Source: DATDSR01 sp036517855 (GTDB taxonomy: Bacteria > Patescibacteriota > Minisyncoccia > Phycocordibacterales > DATDSR01). From it: DNA of 23,869 nucleotides. The notes beneath the pieces are model-generated. The model was not told the origin of the DNA, ran no database searches, and saw only the letters and a list, made by a program, of their open reading frames with translations. The stretch covers positions 1 through 23,869 of the forward strand of contig DATDSR010000036.1 of the NCBI GenBank assembly GCA_036517855.1, in the 5' to 3' direction. Position numbers and translations under genes: made by a program. This document shows positions 5,638 to 12,393 of the stretch, piece by piece; the stretch's first letter is position 1, and each line of letters opens with the position of its first letter.

Positions 5638-6930
5638 CTACTTCTTTTTCCACTCCTTGTCTTGCCTCACGAGTAGCTCACTAGATCTACTTGGCTCGGC
5701 TAGGAGCATTTCGGTGGCCCTTTCTAGGCGGATAGATTGGGAGGCCTTCAGGAGGATTAAATCCGAAGCACGAATGCCGAAATCCGAAACAAGAAACTGG
5801 CCTGTCGCAACAGAATCTGCGAAGTAGTAAATACTTTCCTTTTTGAACCCATCTTTTTGCGCTTCGTCGCCTATCCATTTACTACGTTCACCTACGCACA
5901 TAAGCACATCAACTACACCAGGCAACCAACTGCCTACTTTGCGATGCTCTTGCTCGCTATATTGACCTAGCTCCATCATATCGCCTAGGACTGCTATCTT
6001 GCGGCCAGTAACTTCAAGCTCGTGTAGAGTATCCAGCGCTATCTTAACTGCGGCTGGGGATGAATTGTATGTATCGTCTATTAGGGTGGAGCCATTTATG
6101 CCCGCGAGCACACGGAGACGGCCAGGCGGGGTCCTGTGAGCCTCCAGTGCTGCCACAGCGTTAAGTAGGTTCACTTCAAGTTCGTTTGCCACCGCTAAGG
6201 CAGCGAGAGCAGCGTACATGTGCCCCTTGCCAAGTGCTCCACATAGGCGCACTGGGATGCTCTTGCCCGCTATGTCTACTCTAAACGAAGTCCCCTTAGG
6301 CTTGCCACCTTCATCATACGAGATACGCACCCCGTCTGCCTTAGTCATTGAGTCGGCGCTTGTGCCAAATGAGACAACTCGGGCTCGCGTAAGACTGCGC
6401 ATATCCCAAGACCTTGCGTCGTCCCGATTGATGAAGGCTACTCCATCTTCTGGCAATGACTCAAGCAATTTCCCTTTTTCAGCAACTAGGCTTTCAATGC
6501 TTGGAAAAAACTCAACGTGCACTGGCACCTCGCTACCGAAGCCAGTAACAACACCCATCACCGGCTTTAACCATTTGACTAATCTACCAATATCACCAGG
6601 ATGATCCGCACCCACCTCGAGCACGAAATAGGAACTGGTTGGCAAGTAATCGGTACAAGCTCTCCAAAGACCAATTATGATATTTATAAGCCAGCCGAAT
6701 GGAGAAGACCAGGCACTTTTTAAATTTAAAATAGTGAGAGGCACACCAAATTCAGAGTTGTAGCTCTTTTCATTTTTGCGAACAGCCAAAGAGGTCGATA
6801 GCGCTGCGGCAATGGCGTCTTTTGTGCTGGTCTTGCCCACCGATCCGGTAACACCAATGATGTGTGTCTTGTGGCGTGAGAGCATTAAGCGAGCTTCCCA
6901 CTCCAAGATTTTTACAATTATTTTTTTCAT
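5638..6930 (-). CDS. murF: MurF-type Mur ligase lacking the N-terminal domain
   Basis: Cytoplasmic ATP-dependent ligase that adds D-Ala-D-Ala to UDP-MurNAc-tripeptide, the last soluble step of peptidoglycan precursor synthesis. The 430 aa start almost directly in the ATPase domain: P-loop GVTGSVGKTSTKD at residue 26, against about residue 107 in E. coli MurF, so the UDP-binding domain 1 is missing. Other motifs are NEKSYNSEFGVPLTIL, YFVLEVGADHPGDI (Mg-binding Glu), FINRDDARSW, AHRTPPGRLRV, LIDDTYNSSPAAVKIAL and VLGDMMELG. The C-terminal ligase domain is intact. Start ATG overlaps the ftsI stop by 4 nt (ATGA). Position after ftsI is the classic division cluster order. The lost domain appears to be a lineage trait rather than a truncation. 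Confidence 0.9.
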   Translation of the reverse strand: MKKIIVKILEWEARLMLSRHKTHIIGVTGSVGKTSTKDAIAAALSTSLAVRKNEKSYNSEFGVPLTILNLKSAWSSPFGWLINIIIGLWRACTDYLPTSSYFVLEVGADHPGDIGRLVKWLKPVMGVVTGFGSEVPVHVEFFPSIESLVAEKGKLLESLPEDGVAFINRDDARSWDMRSLTRARVVSFGTSADSMTKADGVRISYDEGGKPKGTSFRVDIAGKSIPVRLCGALGKGHMYAALAALAVANELEVNLLNAVAALEAHRTPPGRLRVLAGINGSTLIDDTYNSSPAAVKIALDTLHELEVTGRKIAVLGDMMELGQYSEQEHRKVGSWLPGVVDVLMCVGERSKWIGDEAQKDGFKKESIYYFADSVATGQFLVSDFGIRASDLILLKASQSIRLERATEMLLAEPSRSSELLVRQDKEWKKK

Positions 6931-8654
6931 CTATCTGGCGGTATATCGTAATAACTAATTAAGAAGCGGGCGATATCCCGGAAGGGCATCGTGAGTGTCT
7001 CTGAGGCGTACTCAACATTCTGCGGCTCTCGCATCATAAGGAAAACAAGAAAACGCGGCTTGTAGGCCGGGAAGTAGCCGAAGAACGAGTGCAAGTAACG
7101 GTCGTCGTAGTATCCTCCCCCATTCGGGTTCGCAATCTGAGCTGTGCCTGTCTTGGCCGCAATACTATAGTGCTCCATCTTGAGCTTGCCCGCGGCTAGG
7201 TGCTCATCTACTACTTTAACTAGCATTCGGGTAATTTCGTCGCTTGATTCTCTGCTGATGGCACGACCTTGCTCAATGGGCTTAATCTCTTCAGATAAAC
7301 CCAGGGTATAATCTATAGATTTGGTAACGTGTGGTTTAACAATATGGCCACCATTGCCAAGAGCGGCCAGCGCTCGAACCATCGACAACGGCTCAACTGC
7401 GATACCTTGCCCGAAAGCGGCCGTGGCAAAGTCAACCTGGTGACCGCTATTTAGGTTATCCATCAAGTTCGTCGCTTCGTTTGGTAAATCGACATCCGTT
7501 TTGTCGAAAAAACCAAAACGTTGCAAGTAGGTTCTATAAATATCCTTGCCCATCAAGCTCTCGGCATAGGCGGCACCAACGTTGAGTGACTGATTGAGCA
7601 CATCTTGCATGCTGGTAAGACCGCGTGCTTTGCCATCGTAGTTTGAGATCTTCTTGCCATTTAGTTCGATGAAACCTTTGTCGATGTAAGTGGTATCAGC
7701 TTTAAGTTTGCCTGAATCCAGACCGGCGACGATAGTGATGGGCTTCATAATCGAACCGAGCTCGTACACATTCTCAACCAGTGGATTCTCATAAACACTA
7801 GGGTCAGCTGCCTTGCCGTAGTCATTGGGGTCAAAGCTAGGAACACCAGCCATTGCCACGATCTCACCCGTCTTGGGATCAATGATAACACCGGCCGCAC
7901 TCCTGGCCTTCCACTCGCGCATCAGTTCATTTAGTTTCGACTCGAGCAAAGCCTGCACCCCAGGCTCGATGGTGAGTACCACGTCAGCAGAGCGAGCCTT
8001 GCCTTGATCAAAAACATCCTCCTTCAAGCCCAAAAAGACATCACTGAAGAAATTACTATAGGGGTTCACTGGTTTCCTCGTAAGGGAGGCGTCGTACTGA
8101 CGCTCAACCCCATAACGTCCATTGTAATCATCGCCGTCGTAACCTACGAAGCCAAGAACTTGCGCGGCTAAATCACCGGCAGGATAGAATCTCCATTGTT
8201 CACGAACAAGCAAAACTCCACCCAACTTCAATGCTTTGATTGAACTCGCTGCTTCGTTTGAGATGTGGTGAACAAGCTCTTCGTAAGGGTCATCTGATTT
8301 ACTTGCTTTGGCGAGGATCTCAGTTTCAGGCAAGCCAGTAATTGGCGCGAGGATGTTTGCCACTTCCTCTGGATTGCTTACTAGTTTGGGATTAAGTGCA
8401 AGCAGATACCCACTGGAAAGACTGGCAGCTGACAATGACTGGCCAGATTTACTGGTAAAATAAATTGATCCCCTATCATATGGTACATATCCAGCCGAAG
8501 CCTTAAATTGTCCTTCGGCGGCCTCGGCAAAGTAAGTGCCTTGAACAATCTGGATATAAAAAAGTCTTACAGCACATACAATGCCGAGCAAAGCAACCAC
8601 CCCCGCCAAGAGGCGGAGCCTCCTCTGCTCCACGCTAGTGTGACACGCCAGCAT
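6927..8654 (-). CDS. ftsI: Septal peptidoglycan transpeptidase FtsI (penicillin-binding protein 3 type)
   Basis: Membrane-anchored D,D-transpeptidase that cross-links septal wall. The 575 aa begin with a single anchor (LLAGVVALLGIVCAVRLFYI, residues 15-34), then the class B PBP dimerisation domain (AGYVPYDRGSIYF; RFYPAGDLAAQVLGFVG; YGVERQYDASL), then the transpeptidase domain. The active-site motifs are S301-I-M-K304, S356-L-N358 and K501-T-G503. It lies in mraZ-rsmH-ftsL-ftsI-murF order, which separates it from the elongation PBP at 16021-17691. The ATG at 8654 overlaps ftsL by 20 nt. A GTG at 8633, just after the ftsL stop, is an alternative start that would shorten the cytoplasmic tail. 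Confidence 0.95.
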   Translation of the reverse strand: MLACHTSVEQRRLRLLAGVVALLGIVCAVRLFYIQIVQGTYFAEAAEGQFKASAGYVPYDRGSIYFTSKSGQSLSAASLSSGYLLALNPKLVSNPEEVANILAPITGLPETEILAKASKSDDPYEELVHHISNEAASSIKALKLGGVLLVREQWRFYPAGDLAAQVLGFVGYDGDDYNGRYGVERQYDASLTRKPVNPYSNFFSDVFLGLKEDVFDQGKARSADVVLTIEPGVQALLESKLNELMREWKARSAAGVIIDPKTGEIVAMAGVPSFDPNDYGKAADPSVYENPLVENVYELGSIMKPITIVAGLDSGKLKADTTYIDKGFIELNGKKISNYDGKARGLTSMQDVLNQSLNVGAAYAESLMGKDIYRTYLQRFGFFDKTDVDLPNEATNLMDNLNSGHQVDFATAAFGQGIAVEPLSMVRALAALGNGGHIVKPHVTKSIDYTLGLSEEIKPIEQGRAISRESSDEITRMLVKVVDEHLAAGKLKMEHYSIAAKTGTAQIANPNGGGYYDDRYLHSFFGYFPAYKPRFLVFLMMREPQNVEYASETLTMPFRDIARFLISYYDIPPDR

Positions 8655-8949
8655 AGCCTACAAGCTCACCCGAAGCGTTGAGTGCGATAAATACTGGGTT
8701 CTCAGAATCGACGAAGCCAAGCTTGCGAGCCAAGTTTATGTCTACGCTCTCTGAAACAATGAAGAAGTTACTTTCAAGCACTGCAAGCTCACTCTCCTTA
8801 GTTTGAATAAGTGAGGACAAAGCGTTGGCCGAAACACTATAATATATCGAGCCTTGCACTAAAAAGACGTAGGTAATGAGACTTGCCGCCACCAGGGAGG
8901 CAAGAGCCCAGAAGTACCTCGGATTTACTTGGAGTCTGCTGGTGTTCAT
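8635..8949 (-). CDS. ftsL: FtsL-like septum protein
   Basis: A bitopic membrane protein of 104 aa: short cytoplasmic head, one membrane helix (FWALASLVAASLITYVFLVQ, residues 13-32), then a helical periplasmic segment (SANALSSLIQTKESELAVLESNF) suited to a coiled coil and the tail ARKLGFVDSENPVFIAL. FtsL/DivIC proteins form a complex that activates FtsWI. Sequence identity in this family is low, so the call rests on topology, size and position between rsmH and ftsI. The ATG overlaps the rsmH stop by 4 nt and the 3' end overlaps ftsI by 20 nt, so it is tightly coupled. Confidence 0.8.
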   Translation of the reverse strand: MNTSRLQVNPRYFWALASLVAASLITYVFLVQGSIYYSVSANALSSLIQTKESELAVLESNFFIVSESVDINLARKLGFVDSENPVFIALNASGELVGYAGVSH

Positions 8950-9821
8950 ACGATTTTTTGAGCTACTCTTAATTTGGCACTTCGAGAGCGTGGGTTTAAC
9001 TCTATTTCATTATCTGTAGGCACAATGGGCTTTTTTCTGACCAGGGTCGCCTTAGCCTCCCCCACTTTTGATACAAAGAAGCGCTTAACTACTCTGTCCT
9101 CAACTTCGTGAAAGGAAATCACGGCCAAACGTCCGTCGGGCAAAAGTAACTCCCAACCGTCAATGAGCAACTGCTTGAGCGCCCCCACCTCATCGTTAAC
9201 CGCAATCCTGATGGCCTGAAAGGTTTTAGTGGCAGGATGGATCTTCCCCCTCCTGGGCGAAACGCTTGAGATAACATCGGCCAACTGTTTTGAGTTGGTG
9301 ATGGGCCGGGCGGTTACAATGGCCTTGGCGATTTTGCGCGAGTTTCGTTCGCCGCCAAAACCGTAAATAATATCGGCCAGATTCTCTTCGCTCCAGTTGT
9401 TCACCACCTGCTCTGCTGTCACTGAGCCTTCACCACTTGAGTCTGAGAATGTCATAATAAGCGGCTCGTCTTTATCAAATGAAAAGCCACGACCTGATTC
9501 GTCGATTTGATAACTGCACAAGCCGAGGTCAACGATTATAGCATCAAGGGCAGTCACCGCCAGATCAACTAGAATATTTTTTATGTTTCTAAAATTGTCA
9601 TTTACTAAATTCACGTTGCACTTCGCGTTTTGCAAACTCGTACCCACCCTAGCCAGTAAACTAGAGTCAAGATCCGTGATAATAAGAGATCCGGTCGACC
9701 CAACCTGCTCGGCAAGCTCTCGTGATAAACCGCCTTCGCCACCCGTACCCTCAAACACAATCGCACCCGGCTTAAGGGCGAGGGTTTCAAGTGTTTCGTT
9801 TTTTAGTACTGTTGTGTGCAT
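8946..9821 (-). CDS. rsmH: 16S rRNA (cytosine-1402 N4)-methyltransferase RsmH (MraW)
   Basis: SAM-dependent methyltransferase that modifies C1402 in the ribosomal P site. From ATG 9821 (291 aa) it starts MHTTVLKNETLETLALKPG. The SAM-binding loop is FEGTGGEGGLS, changed from the usual DATLGxGGHS. Further motifs are DAIIVDLGLCSYQIDESGRGFSF, NSRKIAKAIV, HPATKTFQAIRIAVNDE, VISFHEVEDRVVKRFF and NPRSRSAKLRVAQ. A TTG at 9839 would add six residues and overlap mraZ; the ATG is preferred because it begins 4 nt after the mraZ stop, matches the family N-terminus and allows coupled translation. Confidence 0.95.
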   Translation of the reverse strand: MHTTVLKNETLETLALKPGAIVFEGTGGEGGLSRELAEQVGSTGSLIITDLDSSLLARVGTSLQNAKCNVNLVNDNFRNIKNILVDLAVTALDAIIVDLGLCSYQIDESGRGFSFDKDEPLIMTFSDSSGEGSVTAEQVVNNWSEENLADIIYGFGGERNSRKIAKAIVTARPITNSKQLADVISSVSPRRGKIHPATKTFQAIRIAVNDEVGALKQLLIDGWELLLPDGRLAVISFHEVEDRVVKRFFVSKVGEAKATLVRKKPIVPTDNEIELNPRSRSAKLRVAQKIV

Positions 9822-9825
9822 ATTT

Positions 9826-10260
9826 TTACAGGGCGCCAAGCTCTCCTAACTTCTCAGCCAAACTGTCGGCCCTTTGCTCCACTCCGCGCTTGTAAGCCCG
9901 CCACTTCTTCTCATCCCAAAGCTCCACGCGCGTATGCACACCGGTCATCACAACGTCTGTCCCAAGTCCCGCAAACTCTTTGAGGAAGTCCGGTATAAGC
10001 ACTCTGCCCAATGTGTCCACCTCAACTTCCACTGCCCCCGCTAGCATAAATCTGTTGATGCCACGGGTATCAGCCTGACCAAGTGAGAGGCCAGAGAGCT
10101 TCTCGGCCACTTTCTGCCACTGTTTGAGTGGGTAAAGCCACAAGCAGTTATCGAGTCCGTGAGTAATCACGATTTTGCGACCGAGTTCTGCACGAAAGCG
10201 GGCTGGCACGGCCACCCGCTTCTTACTATCCAATGTGTGTTTGTATTCGCCAATTAGCAT
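9826..10260 (-). CDS. mraZ: Transcriptional regulator MraZ
   Basis: First gene of the division cluster; a DNA-binding protein of the SpoVT/AbrB fold that represses its own operon in characterised species. The 144 aa contain the two repeated half-domains: GEYKHTLDSKKRVAVPARFR (residues 4-23) and AVEVEVDTLGRVLIPDFLKE (residues about 76-95). Each carries the D-x-(K/L)-x-R-(V)-x-(V/I)-P core. The WDEKKWRAY segment near the C-terminus is also typical. It is followed after 4 nt by rsmH. No clear Shine-Dalgarno site precedes the ATG. The two repeats upstream (10315-10359) are probable binding sites for this protein. Confidence 0.96.
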   Translation of the reverse strand: MLIGEYKHTLDSKKRVAVPARFRAELGRKIVITHGLDNCLWLYPLKQWQKVAEKLSGLSLGQADTRGINRFMLAGAVEVEVDTLGRVLIPDFLKEFAGLGTDVVMTGVHTRVELWDEKKWRAYKRGVEQRADSLAEKLGELGAL

Positions 10261-10314
10261 GTTTTAAATCTCAAAACCCAAAGTTCAAAGCTCAAAAAGA
10301 AAGCGGTACATATA

Positions 10315-10359
10315 CCACTTTCTCCCACTTGCCTACTATTATACCCCACTTTCTCCCAC
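10315..10359 (-). promoter_or_regulatory. mraZ promoter with duplicated MraZ-type operator
   Basis: On the minus strand the 14-mer GTGGGAGAAAGTGG occurs twice, at 10346-10359 and 10315-10328, spaced 31 bp apart (about three helix turns). Each copy holds two TGG(G) boxes 10 bp apart, the TGGGN-N5-TGGGN spacing reported for E. coli MraZ. A perfect -10 TATAAT lies between the copies at 10338-10343. One copy therefore fills the -35/-10 spacer and the other lies over the start of transcription, a layout for autorepression. No good -35 hexamer is visible. Confidence 0.85.
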
Positions 10360-10380
10360 ACAAGTCCACTTATCAACATC

Positions 10381-10410
10381 TTGACCAAATCTCCACAATT
10401 GTGTTAGGAT
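10381..10410 (+). promoter_or_regulatory. Promoter of the 95-aa gene with palindromic spacer
   Basis: -35 TTGACC (10381-10386), 18-nt spacer, -10 TAGGAT (10405-10410). The spacer contains the perfect 10-bp palindrome CACAATTGTG (10394-10403), a candidate operator. A strong Shine-Dalgarno AAGGAGG (10423-10429) follows, giving a 5' leader of about 18 nt. Confidence 0.55.
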
Positions 10411-10434
10411 AATCATTAGTGAAAGGAGGGCGTC

Positions 10435-10722
10435 ATGCCCAACATTGAAGTTCACGGGACGAGAGATTTTGCGGGAAAAGAGCCAGTTGCGAAACTCAAG
10501 AAGCTACTGGCCGGATCTCCGTATTTGAAGGAAGTCGTTGTCACACTCGCTCGGGACGAGGTTATCGAGCTTGGCTCTGATGACTATGCTCCGGCACCAT
10601 ACCTTCGGCTCGTCGCGCCCAGAAAATCGGAGAAAAAAATCAAGGATATCGAGCAACGACTCAAACCTCTCAACATGGACATCGAGGTGCTCTACATTGA
10701 GCGCTTCGCCCCCAAGGATTAA
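10435..10722 (+). CDS. Hypothetical protein, 95 aa
   Basis: Not recognised with certainty. It starts MPNIEVHGTRDFAGKEPVAK after an ideal ribosome-binding site (AAGGAGG, 5 nt spacer). Predicted pattern is strand-helix-strand-strand-helix-strand: PNIEVHG; EPVAKLKKLLAGSP; KEVVVTLARDEVIEL; PYLRLVAPR; KKIKDIEQRLKPL; DIEVLYIERF. Proline follows the initiator Met, as in tautomerase-superfamily proteins whose Pro1 is catalytic, and the alternating fold is compatible, but no further motif confirms this. It is a single-gene transcript with its own promoter, possible operator and terminator, divergent from mraZ. Confidence 0.8.
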   Translation: MPNIEVHGTRDFAGKEPVAKLKKLLAGSPYLKEVVVTLARDEVIELGSDDYAPAPYLRLVAPRKSEKKIKDIEQRLKPLNMDIEVLYIERFAPKD

Positions 10723-10745
10723 GCGCCAAGATCACCAATCTACAA

Positions 10746-10772
10746 ACACCGGGACCCACAAGGGCCCGGTGT
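10746..10772 (+). terminator. Terminator of the 95-aa gene
   Basis: ACACCGGG (10746-10753) pairs with CCCGGTGT (10765-10772), with an inner CCC/GGG around loop ACAA and one bulged A. It is GC-rich and 24 nt after the stop. The T-tract is weak (TCACAATTTAG). Confidence 0.7.
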
Positions 10773-10794
10773 TCACAATTTAGTTAAGTAGTCG

Positions 10795-10834
10795 GTGTCC
10801 CTGTGTATCCACGATCGTTTACATAAGGGGACAC
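10795..10834. repeat. Inverted repeat GTGTCCC / GGGACAC
   Basis: Seven-base arms at 10795-10801 and 10828-10834 separated by 26 nt. They lie between the terminator of the 95-aa gene and the promoter of the first guide-like RNA. It could be the left-end structure of the IS110-like locus or a binding site; nothing else in 10773-10845 is recognisable. Confidence 0.4.
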
Positions 10835-10845
10835 TTGGTCACATA

Positions 10846-10874
10846 TTGACTATAAAGGCCTATTATGCCAGAAT
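10846..10874 (+). promoter_or_regulatory. Promoter of guide-like RNA unit A
   Basis: -35 TTGACT (10846-10851), 17-nt spacer, -10 CAGAAT (10869-10874). The expected start, 7 nt downstream, falls at 10881, exactly the first base of the first hairpin stem. Confidence 0.6.
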
Positions 10875-10880
10875 GTATTT

Positions 10881-11063
10881 GGAGCTGAGGCAGTAGATTG
10901 GCAACAAAGGTTGCTGGGTACGGGATAGTGGCTCCTTCCGATCTCTATTCCAAGATTCTTGTTGAGCGCTGGTACTTGACTTAAAACGGCCTTCTTCAAA
11001 AGGCTGGAAGGTAAAGAGTTGGCGCTCGAATTTATGTTGCTCGGTTTCGGCCGAGCAACTTTT
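10881..11063 (+). ncRNA. Bridge-RNA-like ncRNA unit A (loops Y1 and X1)
   Basis: Two hairpins with large internal loops followed by a terminator, 183 nt in total. Y1: outer stem GGAGC/GCTCC (10881-10885/10931-10935), 14-nt left loop strand, inner stem GGCAAC/GTTGCT (10900-10905/10910-10915), 14-15-nt right strand. X1: outer stem GAGCGC/GCGCTC (10964-10969/11022-11027), left strand 10970-10987, inner stem GGCCTT/AAGGCT (10988-10993/11000-11005), right strand 11006-11021. The terminator is at 11036-11063. Known IS110 bridge RNAs (about 177 nt in IS621) have a target-binding and a donor-binding internal loop, each with a left and right guide; the layout and size here agree. The 5' stem-loop of IS621 is not seen. 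Confidence 0.75.
11036..11063 (+). terminator. Terminator of RNA unit A
   Basis: Perfect 9-bp stem GTTGCTCGG (11036-11044) / CCGAGCAAC (11051-11059), loop TTTCGG, followed by TTTT. Confidence 0.85.
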
Positions 11064-11064
11064 G

Positions 11065-11093
11065 TTGACAAATTTAGAGTATTGAGGTAGTTT
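11065..11093 (+). promoter_or_regulatory. Promoter of the recombinase-like gene
   Basis: Perfect -35 TTGACA (11065-11070) starting 2 nt after the terminator T-run, 17-nt spacer, weak -10 TAGTTT (11088-11093). The expected start near 11100 is about 5 nt before hairpin Y2, mirroring the promoter/hairpin spacing of unit A. Confidence 0.55.
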
Positions 11094-11104
11094 CGGGGTA
11101 GATT

Positions 11105-11165
11105 GGGAAGCTGGTAGTAAAGGAAGGCCGCTAAAGCGGCTGAGCAACTACAAACTTGGCTTCCC
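11105..11165 (+). ncRNA. Single guide-type hairpin Y2 in the 5' leader
   Basis: Outer stem GGGAAGC/GCTTCCC (11105-11111/11159-11165), left loop strand 11112-11125, inner stem GGCCGC-TAAA-GCGGCT (11126-11141), right loop strand 11142-11157. Same architecture as Y1, Y3 and Y4. It lies 47 nt before the recombinase-like start codon and probably at the very 5' end of its mRNA. It could be an autoregulatory binding site that mimics the guide RNA, or a spare guide loop. Confidence 0.7.
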
Positions 11166-11212
11166 ACAGTTCACCTCTTGGCAAACGCCGGGACTTACAA
11201 GGAGGCTTCGCA

Positions 11213-12313
11213 ATGAAGCTGGGAATCGCAGTGGGTCGTAATACCCACACTCTCGTAACGACTGGCGATGGTAAAGCACGCAAGGAGTACTTGGCCAACG
11301 ACCACGTGGGTCTGGCCAAGGCGCTCGAGCACATCCGCACTGGCGGGTACAAAGAGATTACCTTCCTCGGCAACCGGCGGTGGGCTACGCCCTTCGCCTG
11401 CGCTCTGCGGGCAAACGGCATCGAATGCCGCTACCTCGCTGTCCAAACCAGAGGTGAGCGCGGAGCCAAAGGAAATGTGGGCTCACTCTTGGCCAAGCTC
11501 TTGGAGAGCGAGATCAAGGGTCGCCCCTTCTTCACGGAACGGGTGGAGAGCCAGCCGAAGACGACGGGACCGGAGCAGATGCCCGCAACCTACCGTCTAG
11601 CGCTCGAGTACCTCGACGCCACCAACCAAGTGCGGCGTCTCAAGCATCACGTGCTCGATTGCTTGGCTGTCCTCTTCCCCGAGGTGGTCAAGGCCGGCAA
11701 GACGGAAGTTGGTCGCGGAGAGACGAGCGTTGCCTTGCCCATCCCCGAACCTCAACCACCGGACGTATTCGGCAAGAAGATGCGGGTGGTCTTCGAGGAC
11801 CCAAACCCAGAGAGCTTGGCCGAGCGCAAGGACGTGCCGGAAGCGGTGCGAATGCTTGCGCAAAAATCACTGGGCAAGTTCGTGCCCGCGGATCTGCGTA
11901 AGAAGACGGGCGAGGACTTGACCAGCCACCTGGCCACCTACGACAAGGCGGTTGTGCTCAAGGAGAGTAAAATCGTCGAGTTGCGGGAACGAATCCAGAA
12001 ACATCCACTGGCCGACCAGTTCTCGGGTGGCGATCTCATCACCGTCCTCCTGGGACTCCTGGGTTGGCGAGCTTGGCCGCACTGGCGTGAGTTGCGCCGT
12101 TACGCCGGGCTCGATGTCTCACGCCTCGACTCCACCGGCAAATTCCGCACCTCAAGGGTACGCACGGAGATCAGGCAGTATCTCTACCTCTTGACCACAA
12201 TGACGAAGGAGGGCAGGGAGACTGTCGCTGGCAGGAAGGGCAAGAACAAGCGCCTCGAGCACTTGCTCAAGCAACTTCGCCATCGGGGTCTGCGCGACAA
12301 CAGCATCGGCTAG
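11213..12313 (+). CDS. IS110-family recombinase-like protein with lost DEDD site
   Basis: 366 aa from ATG 11213, which has an ideal AAGGAGG site 7-8 nt upstream. The N-terminal part aligns with the IS110 RuvC-like domain (GIAVGRNTHTLV against GIDxxKxxLDV; ANDHVGLAKALEHI; ALRANGIECRYLAV; KGNVGSLLAKLLE against KTDxxDARxLAE). At all four acidic positions the residue differs: A6, L52, N88 and S91 replace D, E, D and D. The C-terminal Transposase_20-like domain is present: DLITVLLGLLG (about 274-284), WRELRRYAGL, SRLDSTGKFR and IRQYLYLL, with S307 at the catalytic serine position. A linker with Pro-rich PIPEPQPPD (about 177-185) separates the domains. IS110 proteins need both sites for recombination, so this one is probably not an active transposase by itself. 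No frameshift or stop is present, arguing for retained function. Confidence 0.75.
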   Translation: MKLGIAVGRNTHTLVTTGDGKARKEYLANDHVGLAKALEHIRTGGYKEITFLGNRRWATPFACALRANGIECRYLAVQTRGERGAKGNVGSLLAKLLESEIKGRPFFTERVESQPKTTGPEQMPATYRLALEYLDATNQVRRLKHHVLDCLAVLFPEVVKAGKTEVGRGETSVALPIPEPQPPDVFGKKMRVVFEDPNPESLAERKDVPEAVRMLAQKSLGKFVPADLRKKTGEDLTSHLATYDKAVVLKESKIVELRERIQKHPLADQFSGGDLITVLLGLLGWRAWPHWRELRRYAGLDVSRLDSTGKFRTSRVRTEIRQYLYLLTTMTKEGRETVAGRKGKNKRLEHLLKQLRHRGLRDNSIG

Positions 12314-12373
12314 GAGCTGGAATAAATCATACGGCCCCTTACTAGGGCTCATAGACGCCCATAGGCTCCTAGC
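12309..12373 (+). ncRNA. Single guide-type hairpin Y3 overlapping the stop codon
   Basis: Perfect 9-bp outer stem GCTAGGAGC/GCTCCTAGC (12309-12317/12365-12373) that includes the TAG stop. Left loop strand 12318-12332, inner stem GGCCC/GGGCT (12333-12337/12345-12349), right loop strand 12350-12364. Same design as the other Y loops. It follows the coding sequence without a terminator, so the mRNA likely runs through Y3 into unit B. Confidence 0.7.
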
Positions 12374-12393
12374 ATCAGGTCTTACGATAACTT

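Noticed and set aside
9822..9839. TTG start adding six residues to RsmH
   Set aside because: It overlaps mraZ, its AGGAG site is too close, and the family N-terminus begins at the ATG.
10370..10378. DnaA box TTATCAACA
   Set aside because: Single copy with one mismatch, no cluster and no origin context.
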